DNA of 64,000 nt, from the NCBI RefSeq assembly GCF_001640805.2, contig NC_066837.1:21999048-22063047 (forward strand). The letters run 5' to 3'. Positions 34,550 to 45,641 of this stretch are shown one piece after another (positions within the stretch are counted from its first letter, which is position 1; each line of letters opens with the position of its first letter). The stretch is from Lates calcarifer. Lineage: Eukaryota > Chordata > Actinopteri > Centropomidae. The notes beneath the pieces were generated by a model. The model made no database searches and was not told where the DNA came from. It worked only from the letters and a program-made list of their open reading frames with translations. The translations under genes and the position numbers were made by a program.

Positions 34550-35802
34550 TTAGGAGAGATTTTTGTGGTCTGTCCACACTACGAATGGCTGTTCCGCCCC
34601 CTCCAGCCAGTGTCGCCACTCCTCCAGTGCCAGCTTCACCGCCAAGAGCTCTCTGTTCCCCACATCATAGTTCCGCTCTGCCGGGGACAGTCGGCGGGAG
34701 AAGAAGGCGCAGGGGTGGAGTTTGCCGTCTTCCCCGGCTCGCTGGGACAGGACGGCCCCCACCCCGGAGTCTGAGGCGTCTACCTCTACTATAAACTGTC
34801 TAGAGGGATCAGGTTGGGTCAGGATAGGGGCGGTGGAAAATAGAGTTTTTAGTTTTACGAACGCCGCCTCGGCCGGGGGAGTCCAGTGAAAGGGCTTAGC
34901 AGGAGAGGTGAGCTGGGTGAGCGGGGAGGCGAGCTGGCTATAGTTCCGGATAAACCTCCGGTAAAAGTTAGCGAAGCCCAGGAACTGTTGGAGCTTGCGC
35001 CGGGTGGAGGGGCGGGGCCACGCTACCACCGCCTTAACCATCTCGGGGTCGGCCAGGATTTGTCCTGGCCCCACACAGAACCCCAGGAAGCTGACGGTGG
35101 TGGAGTGGAAGACGAAGTGATTGAGGAAGTCCCGGAGGACGTCATTAATCAGGTGCTGGAACACCGCGGGCGCGTTGGTTAAGCCGAAGGGCATCACGAG
35201 GTACTCGAAGTGACCGAGGGGGGTATTAAACCCCGTTTTCCACTCGTCCCCCTCCCGAATTCGGACCAGATGGTATGCGTTGCGCAGGTCTAGTTTAGTA
35301 AAAGGCCGAAGGCCGAATTCAGGAGGGGGAGCGGATACTTATTGCGCACGGTGATGCGGTTCAAACCCCGGTAGTCTATGCATGGCCGAAGAGAGCCGTC
35401 CTTCTTCCCCACGAAGAAGAACCCGGCCCCCAGAGGGGAAGAAGAGGGCCGGATGAGACCCGCGGCGAGAGACTCTCGGATATACTGCTCCATTGACTCC
35501 CTCTCGGGCCGCGACAAGCTGTACAGCTTGCTGGAGGGGAATGACGCGCCCGGGAGGAGGTCAATGGAGCAATCGTACGGCCGGTGAGGGGGGAGTGACG
35601 TGGCGCGGTGCTTGCAGAAGACGGGTGCGAGGTAGTGATACTCGGGGGGCACAGAGCTGAGGTCGGGGGAATCCGGAACCGGAGCGGTCACGCCAGGTGC
35701 CGGTGGAAGCGCCGACTGTAAACAGACAGCATGGCACATGGCGCTCCAGCCCAGCACCCGACCCCCTGCCAGTCTATGTGGGGATTGTGGAGCTGGAACC
35801 AA
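34550..35802 (-). pseudogene. Chromovirus reverse transcriptase and RNase H, active-site segment deleted
   Basis: The upstream frame has [16 protein letters not shown] and a following PLP motif, then breaks near 35290. The next frame has [13 protein letters not shown] and DFLNHFVF, but runs straight into [10 protein letters not shown]. The segment that should hold the catalytic YxDD motif, roughly 35 residues, is missing without loss of frame. RNase H landmarks [19 protein letters not shown] and WTDHKNL follow. Confidence 0.85.
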
Positions 35803-35948
35803 GGGAACCCCAGGATCACCGAAGTGGAGGAAGTGGAGAGGATAAAAAAAACGGAGGTGTTCGTGGTGATTGCCAGAAACTATAACTTCTAGAGGGGGAG
35901 TGCAATGGGTGACGTGGGCGAGGCGGTGACCATCAAGTGCGGTGACGA

Positions 35949-36374
35949 CTAGGGGAACTTCCAGGGGTTTGGGGGTATGCGATTCTTAGCGCACCAGGCC
36001 GCCTCCACAAAATTCCCATCAGCTCCGGAGTCTAGAAGAGCAGAGACAGATAAGGAAGACTGGGCAAAGTTAATAGTGAGGGGCAGGACCAACCGGGATT
36101 TATTCTTGCTAATAGTATTGCTCACCACTAACCTCGGCACTAGGGGTGAGCCTGGCCCTTTTGGGCGGACCGGGCAGGCAGACATGAAATGACCAGGGGC
36201 ACCACAGTAAATACATCGACCTTCCCTGACCCGTGACTCTCTCTCCTCCGGGGTGAGGCGCGCCCTGCCCAGCTGCATGGGCTCACAGGGGTCGGGGGAT
36301 GATCCACGCTCCCCGCCAGTTTGCAGTTGAGGCCTGGCATCACAGGGAGAAACCACATCTATTCTGATGTCCAT
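35949..36374 (-). pseudogene. Chromovirus zinc knuckle and protease
   Basis: CIYCGAPGHFMSAC is a CCHC zinc knuckle. About 50 residues later comes ALLDSGADGNFV with the aspartic protease DSGA motif. A frame break separates it from the upstream gag frame near 36400. Confidence 0.85.
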
Positions 36375-36430
36375 GAATGATAGACTTCACACAGTCAATG
36401 AATGAAAAGATTTTACCCCAAATCTTAGAT

Positions 36431-37230
36431 TTAATGACTAAAGTTTCTTAACTGATCACTTTCTCTTTGCTTTACGCTGAGGAGGGGGGGCCGGTGGAGC
36501 CGGCCGGCTGCTGGAGGTGGCGTGCTTCTCCCACCGCCTCTCCTGAAGGCGGTTGTCCAGGCGCACCGCGAGGGATACGAGAGCGTCCAGCGTCGGCGGT
36601 TCGTCCCGGGCGGCGAGCTCATCCTTGAGCCGCTCGGCGAGTCCCCGGATAAAGATCCCCGAAGGGCGGGTTCGTCCCACCCGGTCTCCGCAGCCAGGAT
36701 CCGGAACTCCACCGCGTAGTCTGCCACCGACCGGGTCCCCTGAGAGAGGGGGAGGAGGCGCTGGGCAACATTGCCAGCGTGATCGGGCAAGTCGAACACC
36801 GCTCGGAACAGAGTCAGGAAGTCGTTGAGGGAGCGAGTGCTCCAGGGTCTCCGGGAGCCCTCGGCTTCTGCCCAGGCGAGGGCGCGTCCCTGTAGCAGCC
36901 CGACCACATAGCTGATCTTTTTGTGCTCGGTGTCATAACACAGCGGCTTGAGGGCGAAGACGTTTTGGCACTGGAGCAGGAAGCCTCGGCAATTACCCAG
37001 GGTGCCGTCGTAGACCTCGGGGTGAGGTAGGCGGGGTCAGGGGAGCGTGGAGCAGTGGCCACGGCCGAGGGAACAGCCGCGGCAGCGGACAGCTCGTTGA
37101 GCTTCGTGTGGAGGTGTTGGTTCTCAGCCTGCAGCAGGGAGAGGGCCTGCTCATGCTGGCGGAGACGAGCGCTCTGCCGCCGGATGAAGTCTCTCAGGTC
37201 CATCCCAGTGAGATTGTCCGCTGAGTCCAT
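36431..37230 (-). pseudogene. Chromovirus gag, frameshifted
   Basis: It starts MDSADNLTGMDLRDFIRR at 37230, just inside the truncated 5' LTR, then has a heptad-like RLRQHEQALSLLQAENQ stretch. The frame shifts near 36900 to one containing [13 protein letters not shown] and [13 protein letters not shown], which are typical of gypsy gag. Confidence 0.8.
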
Positions 37231-37246
37231 TCTGTGGCCAGTTCTT

Positions 37247-37334
37247 CTGTTATGAAGCGCTTAGCGCTGAAAAAGGGAGGACTCAAGGATGCGGATTCAC
37301 CAGGGCGTTTATTGTTCACAGAAAGCAAAGGGCG
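37247..37334 (-). repeat. Truncated 5' LTR of the chromovirus
   Basis: TGTTATGAAGCGCTTAGCGC and the following 65 bases match the start of the 32311-32998 LTR. Similarity ends where a (GA)n tract at 37335-37360 begins. Confidence 0.85.
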
Positions 37335-37360
37335 GAGAGAGAGAGAGAGAGAGAGAGAGA

Positions 37361-38239
37361 ACACATAATGACTTTACTTGAGCCTCAGTTTTTTTCTTCT
37401 TTGTAATTGAGCCATTACTTTAACCCTTTTACTCTTTATTTGAAGAAGTTTTATGAAATGCTTCATGCATCTGTTGGGAACAAGTAGGTGTTATTGGCTA
37501 TCAAAAAATTGTAAAAAAAAAAAAAAAAAAAAAAAATTAATATAAAAAATATTAATATTAAGTAACTTTTTAAAGGATTTAATTTATATTAAATCCACAG
37601 AACAGATAGCCAATTCATTAAATCAGTCAATATACTAATTATTAACTTGGAACCTTGATTAATAATTAAGTTAATAACTACAACCAAAATTACCATATCA
37701 ATATTTCTTGTGTGTGTGTGTCTGTGGAAACAATGGCAAGATGGCTGACTTAAGATAGTTCTTTTGTCTTAAGCCGCATGGCTTAAAACAAAGGAACTGT
37801 AACAAGATGGCCGAATCAAAGATCAATCAGAGTCATGTCATGTGGAGGAGGTTAACCAAGAAGCATTCTTTTGTCTAAGGCCAAATCAGAAGGTGTCAGA
37901 CAAAAAGGTGGAAGATAGCAAGTTGCATGCAAGACAGTGAGATGCACCTACATGTGTGAAAATGCTAACAACAGGTAACCTGACAGACAAACAGACAGAG
38001 CAAGTAATACATTGACTTAAATCAATGTATATACTGGCAGAGTTGAGAATCCTATGCTTACCCAAGCTGTGCTGGGAAGGACGCTGGGAGACTGAGTTCA
38101 ATGACTCTCATTTGTCTGTGGAACAAAAGGAGCCATTAGGTCTTATCCTCCATTTTGAATGGGCTGAGTCCCAACACGTCATTCTGATGTTTTTGCAATA
38201 ATTTCAGCTAGATATTAATCTATTAGTTTGAATAAGGAA
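37361..38239. other. Intergenic DNA with an imperfect hairpin
   Basis: AT-rich sequence with a run of about 27 A near 37510 and an 18-bp-arm imperfect inverted repeat at 37758-37797. No coding region was seen. Confidence 0.45.
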
Positions 38240-38739
38240 CTGAGGGATTTCAACATTTGCAAAGTTTGTTGACACATACTGTTCATGTGTTAATTAATAT
38301 TCCCAACAGTTTATACACTGCTGTTTGTGCGATGAATCAATTCAACCATTCACACAGTTCACCAGTTATTTGTATTTTATTATGAGCAGTTTAAGAAGCA
38401 AAATGAAGAAAGAACATCATTTAGTCTACACAACAACAAACGTACATCTGTCATTTTCTGTCAGCAGGTGCTCCATGTTAAACACACATATCTGTGCACT
38501 TGGTTTAACTTTAAACAACTACAACTTGCATTAAATGAAAATTGACATGTCCACATGTCTGCAGCAGACCAAAAAGGACTCTGGGTCATACCTTTGTGGG
38601 GTCCATAGAAAAACCCACCTGGATAGTGAAAAAAAATCCTAAGGATCTTTATTTCCAGCAGTCAGGACTGTGATCTCGATCATCACCATGGAGCCTGTGA
38701 GACTGCAATCAACACATATCCCAAGCAAACATATCAAAG
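38240..38739 (+). pseudogene. CLM relic psi2: upstream region, Ig2 scraps and stalk exon
   Basis: A class I upstream block (TTTGTTGACACATACTGTTC) is followed without a leader or Ig1 by two Ig2 fragments (TCCACATGTCTGCAGCAG, joined to GACTCTGGGTCATACCTTTG) at about 38550-38620. A stalk-exon relic follows, ending ...AACATATCAAAG at 38739, where the donor GT has become AC. Most of the gene is deleted. It lies directly upstream of the CLM-C promoter. Confidence 0.7.
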
Positions 38740-38839
38740 ACACAAACTGTAATTGACTGTGTGACTGGACAAATCTAAGGTGCAAATCATATGAACATTC
38801 AATCATGTCTTTCTCACATGAAGAATACAGTACCTTGTT

Positions 38840-39010
38840 GATAAAGCACTGCTGATGCAAATATGGAACTGCAACATAGAGAAGGTTTGCAGACTCATGT
38901 TGTTAGTGTAATATTGACCAACCAGATATTTGAACACTGCTGTTTCAAAATATTTCTCATGAAATACAGCTACATCTGTTTTAGTTTCTATGTTTTCTTG
39001 TGATGTGAAG
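38840..39010 (+). promoter_or_regulatory. Class II upstream region of CLM-C with octamer motif
   Basis: This block is shared with the regions before the orphan leader at 45129 and before CLM-D (46470-46631), and differs from the class I blocks. It contains a perfect ATGCAAAT octamer at 38855-38862, 156 bases before the ATG. A second ATGCAAAT lies in intron 1 at 39090-39097. Octamers bind POU2F factors and are classical elements of leukocyte genes; regulation here is inferred. Confidence 0.5.
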
Positions 39011-41362
39011 ATGTGGAGCCTTCAAAACCTGCTGTTCATCATCTGCAGTGAGTTATTTGAATTATATGAACACACATTTATTTCTTTTTATGCAAATACA
39101 AGTAGTGTACATGGCAGGTTGCTTTGTCCTGGTAATGTTGTAATGATCTATTTAATTAAAACAGTCTATGTGATGAAATTAAAGAAAAATATCAAAGACA
39201 CTGCAGCAAATATGCTGTGAGAATCAAATGTGTATCTGTTCAGTGTCAATGTGAGGTTAATAAAAAAAAAAGGACAATAGAAAACCCTTCTTTCTATTTC
39301 ATGTTGTCTTGTCTTCACAGTTGCTCTGATCTGTGTGATCAGTACAGCAGCAGTGATCCATGTGTCTGGATATGAAGGGAGAGATGTTAATGTTTCCTGC
39401 TCCTATGGAGAAGGTTATGAGTCCTATGAGAAATACCTGTGCAGGAATGACTGTGGCAACAGTGATGTTCTGGTTAAGACTACAGAAGCAAAGAAGAACA
39501 AATACTCCATCTATGATGACAAAAAGAGAAGAGTCTTCACAACGACCCTCTCTGATCTGAGCTCTGTGGATGCTGGGAAATACTGGTGTGGGGTGACCAG
39601 GACTGGAAAAGATACCTACACTGAAGTAAGACTGGAAGTAGAGCCAGGTAAAATTATGCTGACTTATGCTTATTTCTGATATCTACAAAACAGCTTTTGA
39701 TCCTCTTAAATGTGATTCAGTGCCCTAGATTAGACTGCAGGACAGTATTTAAAGTAGTTAAAATAGCTCCAGATCAACATTTAAATGCACATAAATGCAG
39801 TACCAAGTACCAATTATCCATTAGTAATGTAACACTGAGAGCGGTTTTTCTATTACTACCTTTAGTATTGTATTGTATTTGACCTAAAATCTAAAAGTCC
39901 AGCATTTTACTTTGTGATTGCTGCTGTTACTCAAATATAGATCAAGATACATCTGTCTGTCCTTGTAACAGTCTGATGTTGTTTATTTCACTGACAGACA
40001 GCTGCTGTGATCGTTCCACCAACATTCAAAGTTATGAGGGAGGTTCAGTGTCCATCAGTTGTTCATATGAGTCTGAGGACCAGAACAACCTGAAGTACAT
40101 CTGCAGAGGAAAGCAGCCCTCCACATGTCTGCAGCAGGCACTAATCACCTCTGACAACACACAAAATGCACAGTTCAGACTTACTGATGACAAGGAGTCA
40201 AGGAAATTCACAGTGAACATTACCAGTTTGACCCAAGAGGATTCTGGGTCGTACCTTTGTGGCGTCCATAGAAACACCGGCCTGGATGTTTTCTCTGCTG
40301 CTGAGCTGGAAGTCAAAGGTCAGGCTGTTCAAATTACTGCCAGGGTCAGACTTAGGGGTTAGGTAAGGCTAAGTTGTCCCTTTGCCTGCTGTATTTATTA
40401 AAAGTGAACATAGTGGATTGCTGTTGTACCCCGGGATGCCAGAATAGTCAGAGATAGGCAAAGGGGGGAGCATTTTATCAGATTACCAAAACATGCAAGA
40501 AGCGAGTGGAAGAACAGAGGAAAACAGAGTGATGGGAACACACAGTTCAATATCTTAAGTGTGAAGTGAGCTCTGACAGCTTGAAATCAGCACTGGTGTC
40601 ATTCATTTTTGCATAGGCTTTTCCTGCCAACATGGCAGTATAAACAAACCGAGTCACGTGACCCCTGGATCACTATAAACTCAGTGTCCTGGTGTTTCAG
40701 TTAGCGCAGGTCTGTATCAGGACACCATGACATAATGGATTTATTCCCTCAACCTTATTTCTGGATTCCTAAAATGAAAAAATAGCTAAACTTTTGGGTC
40801 AGTGGTTATGGTTAGTGTAAGTCTCCAGGAAATGCAAGTCTATTACATATTAGGTTTAAGACTTGGTTTTAGTTAAAGTTAAGGTTAATGGAGTGGTTAT
40901 GGTCACAGTTTGGGTAAGTCTTCAGGGAGTGAATGTGAGCAAAGGAAAAATATCCTCCTACTTGACAAAACACCTGTGTGTGTGCATGTGATAAACCAGC
41001 AGCTATGTTAAAACACACTGATTATTAATAAAAAGAGAACATGAAAGTATAAAATGCTGTGAGGCCACAGATCTGATGTTTGGTGTAACTTATGTTGTTG
41101 GTTGTGTTTTTAAGAATGTGATAACAAATCGTGGAGTGTACTGCTAATGTCTGTTGTCAGGAAGTGTATGTTTCATTAATTTGTTTTTCTTTGTTTTTGT
41201 TTTTTTTAGATCCGTCTCACCCTGCAGTTTTCATTGTGCCTGCTGTGCTGCTACTCATACTCATATTTGCCCTGGTCATGTACAAGTACAAATGTTACAA
41301 AGTTCAAGGTATGTTTGATATACAAATACATGCACTTAACAGCTTGCACTCACAAGCAAACA

Positions 41363-41421
<59 letters not shown>

Positions 41422-42741
41422 TTTCTTGGACTGTGTGTTTCCAGGAGGTGGAGTCAACATGAACAGAAACAGGACCAAGGCAGCAGATGCAGAGGAAGCG
41501 ATGGGTGGAGCAGATGTAAGAAAATGATACAAATGTGTGGGACAGAACAACCTACTAATGATTTTACTATTAGTGGAGCTGACTATGTCAAGTTTGTTTT
41601 TAGGGTGGCACTACTCAAAATTCATCATCAAAATCAAAAGGGTCCACAATTTTCATCCAGACGCAAATACTGTAACAACTATTGGCTGGATTACCTTGAC
41701 ATTTTGTACTGACATTTACAGCCTAAAGCTGATTAATAATTTCTGGGGACACCCTCATAGCCAAATGGTTAGGGTGCGTACCATGCGGGCCCTAGTGGTT
41801 TGAGCAGGCGGACCCCGGTTTGACTCCCGATCTTTACTGCATGTCATTCCCCCACTCTCTCTCCCTGTCCTATGAATAAAGGTGAAAAAGCCCAAAAAAA
41901 TACTTTAAAAAAAGGATCAATTATAATAACCCCAGTGAAATCCTGACTCTTTATTTAGTGCCACCATCAGGTCAAAATGTCAATTTGTCCAGTGTTTTGG
42001 TTTATGACTGAATACCTGTAAAACTAACAACATTCCCACCAGCCTCATGTTTTTTGTGTTTAGTGATGATTAGAAAATATTAGCAGGCTAACAGGCTAAA
42101 CTAAGATGGCAAACATGCAAAACATTATACCTGCTAAACTTCAGTATGTTAGCATTGTCATTGTGAGCATTGTTACATATTAATGTTATTAATCAGCTAA
42201 ATGCACCTTTGTGTCTCACAGAGGTGCTGGCACGGCTGTAGACTCTTTATTACTTAATATGATAAATGTCAAGAAGGTTACCAAAATTATTAGGAGTCAT
42301 TTTCCTGGAATAATGATTATTTAAATCTAATTTCACAGCAATCTGATCTGTAGACGTGCTGCTCAACAAATTACTCAACAAATGAACTGAATAATTAAGT
42401 GATTATTGGACAATTTTTAGACTCTCTGGCAAGAAGAATACAGTTTTTAATAATCACTCATCTGTTTATTCTAAATGTATGTGACTGATAACTGGTGTCT
42501 CTACAATGTGTTAATAAATGTGTGTGTCGCCCTCTCATCTGTCTATTTTTTGTTGATTCTTTTTTAGATTTATGAAAATCCAGAAGCTGCAACATGCTCG
42601 AAGAAGAGGAGCTCCAGACAACAGAGCACCTGTCACCAGAATGATGATACAGGTGGAGACCAACAAGACTCTATTTATCAAAACTTGGTACCAACAGAAG
42701 ACATCTACTCTACTCTCTTTTACAGTAAAGGTGATAAGTGA
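39011..42741 (+). CDS. CLM-C: two-Ig CD300/pIgR-like receptor with ITAM-like tail
   Basis: Exons are leader 39011-39047, Ig1 39321-39647, Ig2 39998-40318, TM 41210-41308, cytoplasmic 41445-41515 and tail 42568-42741. They total 1029 nt, or 342 residues, in frame. The Ig2 donor is GTCAGG rather than GTAAGA. There is no Ig3 and no stalk exon: the intron from 40319 holds unrelated repeat sequence, then rejoins the region that follows Ig3 in A and B. The TM exon is nine bases shorter than in A and B. The tail has IYENPE, then SIYQNL, a canonical SxYxxL ITIM, which pairs with DIYSTL as YQNLVPTEDIYSTL. This fits YxxL-x6-YxxL preceded by an acidic residue, the ITAM consensus. It could therefore recruit Syk-type or SHP-type SH2 proteins. 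I rate it a functional gene. Confidence 0.85.
41366..41418 (+). repeat. (TA)n microsatellite in CLM-C
   Basis: A pure TA array lies just upstream of the acceptor of the cytoplasmic exon, where CLM-A and B have CATACATATACATG sequence. Confidence 0.92.
41745..41910 (+). mobile_element. Second-family tRNA-derived SINE
   Basis: The head CATAGCCAAATGGTTAGGGT resembles a tRNA A box, and CCCCGGTTTGACTCCCG a B box. The tail has CATGTCATTCCCCCACTCTC and AATAAAGG, ending in an A-rich run. A 5' fragment of the same family lies at 45582-45641. Confidence 0.75.
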
Positions 42742-44480
42742 GAATCTTGCATTGTTTCGTCACATTTGTACCCATAATTATCCTGTTTGTATTTTCTTTA
42801 ACATTAACAGCTAACCAACACAAACCACCACTGACTGAAAACTTTGTTGGCCTTTGTGTTTGTCGTTGTGTTTATCTTTCAGAATTTGTTTTATAATTTA
42901 TATAACAAACAGTTAACCACCCCTGCACTCCTTGTAAAAAACTGAGAAAATCCATTTCGGCTAAATAACAAAAATGTAACTTACTTACATGCGTATGTTT
43001 ACCTGTGGTAAAAGTGAATCAATAAACAAAACAAAGAAAATCCAGTCTTTACAAAGTTATCACTGAATCGATTCATGAGGATTGTATTTTGTAATATATA
43101 CATGAAATATAAAAACAGTATCACCAGATTGTTAGTGAGTGTCAGATTTTTGATGGACTGAAATAAAGTGGTGGAAAATAACAAAGTACATTTCAAATGC
43201 TGTTAAGAACATATTTGAGGTAGCTGTGTTTATGCTTATTGTATAAGAGTTTACATTTCCTCTCCACTATTTGTCAGAAGTAAATTCTCTAAATGTAAAG
43301 GAAAGGAGCTTCAGTGCTTCCTATCTTATTACCTTTAGCACAGGATTCACTGAACCTTCATTTACAAAAGGAAAGGAGAGAATGACACCCCACAATTCCC
43401 TGCAGCAGCAGCAGCATTAAAAGCAGTGCACTATCGTAGTTTCACTGAGGCAGATAACACGCATGAAGATGCAATAGAGCTCCTGTGTTATGTTTGTGAC
43501 ACGATCCAAAAACGTTTCTCTACTTAACAAACTTATAAACTATATATTTCTGTCTGAATATAATTTACTCTGGAACCTTCAGTTTCTTTTTTATCGTTAT
43601 TTTGATGGCTCAACTTTTTCAACTTGTATACTCCTTTCATGTTATTATATTATTAGTGTTGGACAAGAAACCTCATTGAATTGTAGCCCACAGCACTAAG
43701 TTTATTGCTGTATGTCTTCCTTGTATTATAAATAAAGTTGGTTTAAAAAAAAACGCCTAGAGTGAGTGTGGTCAGATTCTCTAAATACAGCAGTTACCTA
43801 TTCCTATTTCCTTATCAATGCTCCCTCACATGTTTCCTTGACCTCATGATATTTTCCATTGAGGTCAAGGAGAAGTGGCTTGTCTACTCTTCCCCAGATT
43901 GTTCCGCATGCTACATGGTACCACGCTCCAGGCCGCTCAGCTTTCTAATTTGAACAGAGTCTTTCACACTGCTTTCTTTGCGCACTCACACACACACACA
44001 CACACACACAGACAACCACACACACTGCATTTCCAAGCTCCTCACCCTAACCTTAGCCTTATTCTACCCCTAACCCTAAAACCAAGTCTCAACCCTCAAA
44101 CAGCCATTTAAACTGTGGGCCATGAAGCTGCCAGACCCCACAAATATAGTAAAACAAGATAATGCTGGCATACTTCCTCTCTTAAGATAAATGTCTACAT
44201 GGAGTTTTGAAACTGCTGTAGTTCTGTGTCTAAGACATGTTTAACATGTTAACAACATTAACAACAATGTTTAAATGATCTTATAAACTGGATTTTCACT
44301 CAATTTTCTAATTCAGCTATGTAGGCTACTTTTAATCTTTTACTCTCTAACTAAAGAAATCACATGAAATGATTCAGTCATTCTGATGTTTTCACAAATA
44401 GATACATTCATATAATGTAATATAATGTAATTGAGATAAAATCGATTAGTTTGAATTAGGAACTGAGTGATTTCTACATT
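42742..44480. other. CLM-C 3' UTR and intergenic DNA
   Basis: AATAAA is at 43021-43026. Non-coding sequence follows, with a perfect 11-bp inverted repeat at 43836-43846/43860-43870, a CA array near 43986-44010 and a stretch of degenerate CCTAACCCTAA repeats near 44041-44085. No gene was seen. Confidence 0.5.
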
Positions 44481-44630
44481 TGCAAAGTTTGTTGACACAT
44501 ACATATTAATCTCATTGATAATCTCAACATTTTACACACTGCAGTTTGTGTGAAGAATCAGATCACACACTGACACAAAAGCATCAGTTATTTATAACAT
44601 CAGCTGTAGTTTCTGTTTCTTTGCAGTAAT

Positions 44631-44673
44631 ATAAAGACATGGAGCCTTCAAATCCTGCTGTTCATCCTCTGCT
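44631..44673 (+). pseudogene. Dead CLM leader exon
   Basis: A 43-nt exon homologue with class I upstream sequence and an intact GTAAGT donor. Both ATG codons used by the paralogs have become ATA and ACA (ATAAAGACATGGAGCCTTCA). No Ig exon follows before the next leader. Confidence 0.7.
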
Positions 44674-45128
44674 GTAAGTGATTTTTAAAGAAATACAGTA
44701 CACAACAACAAATGTACATCTGTGGATTTGCCTTGTAAATCAAACTTTAAAAGAGTAAAAATGATTATGAAGACATCACAACAGATGTGCTCTGTTAAAT
44801 ATACATATCTGTGCACTTGGTTAAACTTTAGATGCTGTTAAATCCCACACACTAGTCCTTCAAACAACTACAAGTTACATTAAATGAAAACCTGTTTTCA
44901 ACATTTTTCTCCCATTTCATGTTGTCTTTGTTGATAAAGCACTGCTGATGAAAATGTGGAACTGCAACATAGAGAAGGTTTGCAGACTCATGTTGTTAGT
45001 GTAATATTGACCAACCAGATATTTGCGACATTATGAACACTGCTGTTTCAAAATATTTCTCCTGTTCACACAGCACATGAAATACAACTACATCTGTTTT
45101 AGTTTCTACATTTTCTTGTGATGTGAAG

Positions 45129-45165
45129 ATGTGGAGCCTTCAAAACCTGCTGTTCATCATCTGCA
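45129..45165 (+). pseudogene. Orphan CLM leader exon, class II
   Basis: The exon encodes MWSLQNLLFIIC and is identical to the leaders of CLM-C and CLM-D, with its GTGAGT donor intact. It is followed by SINE debris instead of an Ig exon. The upstream octamer has become ATGAAAAT (44948-44955), while the intronic octamer at 45208 remains. It could act as an alternative first exon for CLM-D, about 1.8 kb downstream, or simply be dead. Confidence 0.65.
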
Positions 45166-45289
45166 GTGAGTTATTTGAATTATATGAACACACATTTATT
45201 TCTTTTTATGCAAATACAATCATCTTAAGATGAGGGGCACCGACTGTTATACTTAGGTTATATTTATATTATGTCAATGAGTTATAACG

Positions 45290-45412
45290 CCCTGCGATGG
45301 ACTGGCGATCTGTACAGGGTATAACCCGCCTAGCCCAATGTCAGCTGGGATAGGCTCCAGCTCCCCCATGACCCTTGAGGATAAGTGGTATAGATAATGA
45401 ATGAATGAATGA
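45290..45412 (+). mobile_element. 5'-truncated SINE
   Basis: CCCTGCGATGGACTGGCGAT, GCCCAATGTCAGCTGGGATA and GAATGAATGAATG-type tail repeats mark the 3' part of the SINE family seen at 14429. Confidence 0.8.
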
Positions 45413-45443
45413 ATGAGTTAACAGAACATAATATGAAGGTCAG

Positions 45444-45446
<3 letters not shown>

Positions 45447-45481
<35 letters not shown>
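45447..45481 (+). repeat. (TC)n microsatellite
   Basis: A pure TC array. Confidence 0.92.
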
Positions 45482-45482
<1 letters not shown>

Positions 45483-45581
45483 CAGCTGCAGCAGTTTGGC
45501 GAGGTATAGACACACAGATAAAGTGTGAGAAAGCCAGTCTGTTGTAATGGCTCTCTTTATAGGCTATAAATTTATCACAGC

Positions 45582-45641
45582 GGGCGCCCCCATAGCCGAA
45601 AGGTTTGGGGCACGTACCACATTGGCCTTAGCGTCCTGTGT
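45582..45641 (+). mobile_element. Fragment of the second SINE family
   Basis: GCGCCCCCATAGCCGAAAGG matches the head of the 41745-41910 SINE; the 3' part is missing. Confidence 0.55.

Larger units (their letters stand above)
32311..37334 (-). mobile_element. Defective Ty3/gypsy chromovirus (chromodomain LTR retrotransposon)
   Basis: Read on the minus strand, the order is gag with zinc knuckle, protease, reverse transcriptase, RNase H, integrase and C-terminal chromodomain. That is the Ty3/gypsy order and the chromovirus branch. The 3' LTR is at 32311-32998, preceded on the minus strand by a polypurine tract (AGGGGGGGGTA). The 5' LTR survives only as 88 bp (37247-37334), cut at a GA microsatellite. 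GC content and CpG density differ sharply from the AT-rich host DNA. Several frameshifts and a deletion of the polymerase active-site segment make it non-autonomous. Confidence 0.92.

Noticed and set aside
33267..34774. Long + strand open frames across the 33-37 kb region
   Set aside because: They oppose the minus-strand pol and gag of the chromovirus, which explains the sequence through known motifs.
41755..41830. Possible tRNA gene on the + strand
   Set aside because: It is the tRNA-like head of the second SINE family and is followed directly by the SINE body and A-rich tail.
44041..44085. CCTAACCCTAA-like repeats resembling a telomere or interstitial telomeric array
   Set aside because: The units are degenerate and few, and a related CAAACAGCCAT context near 27000 shows they belong to an interspersed repeat.
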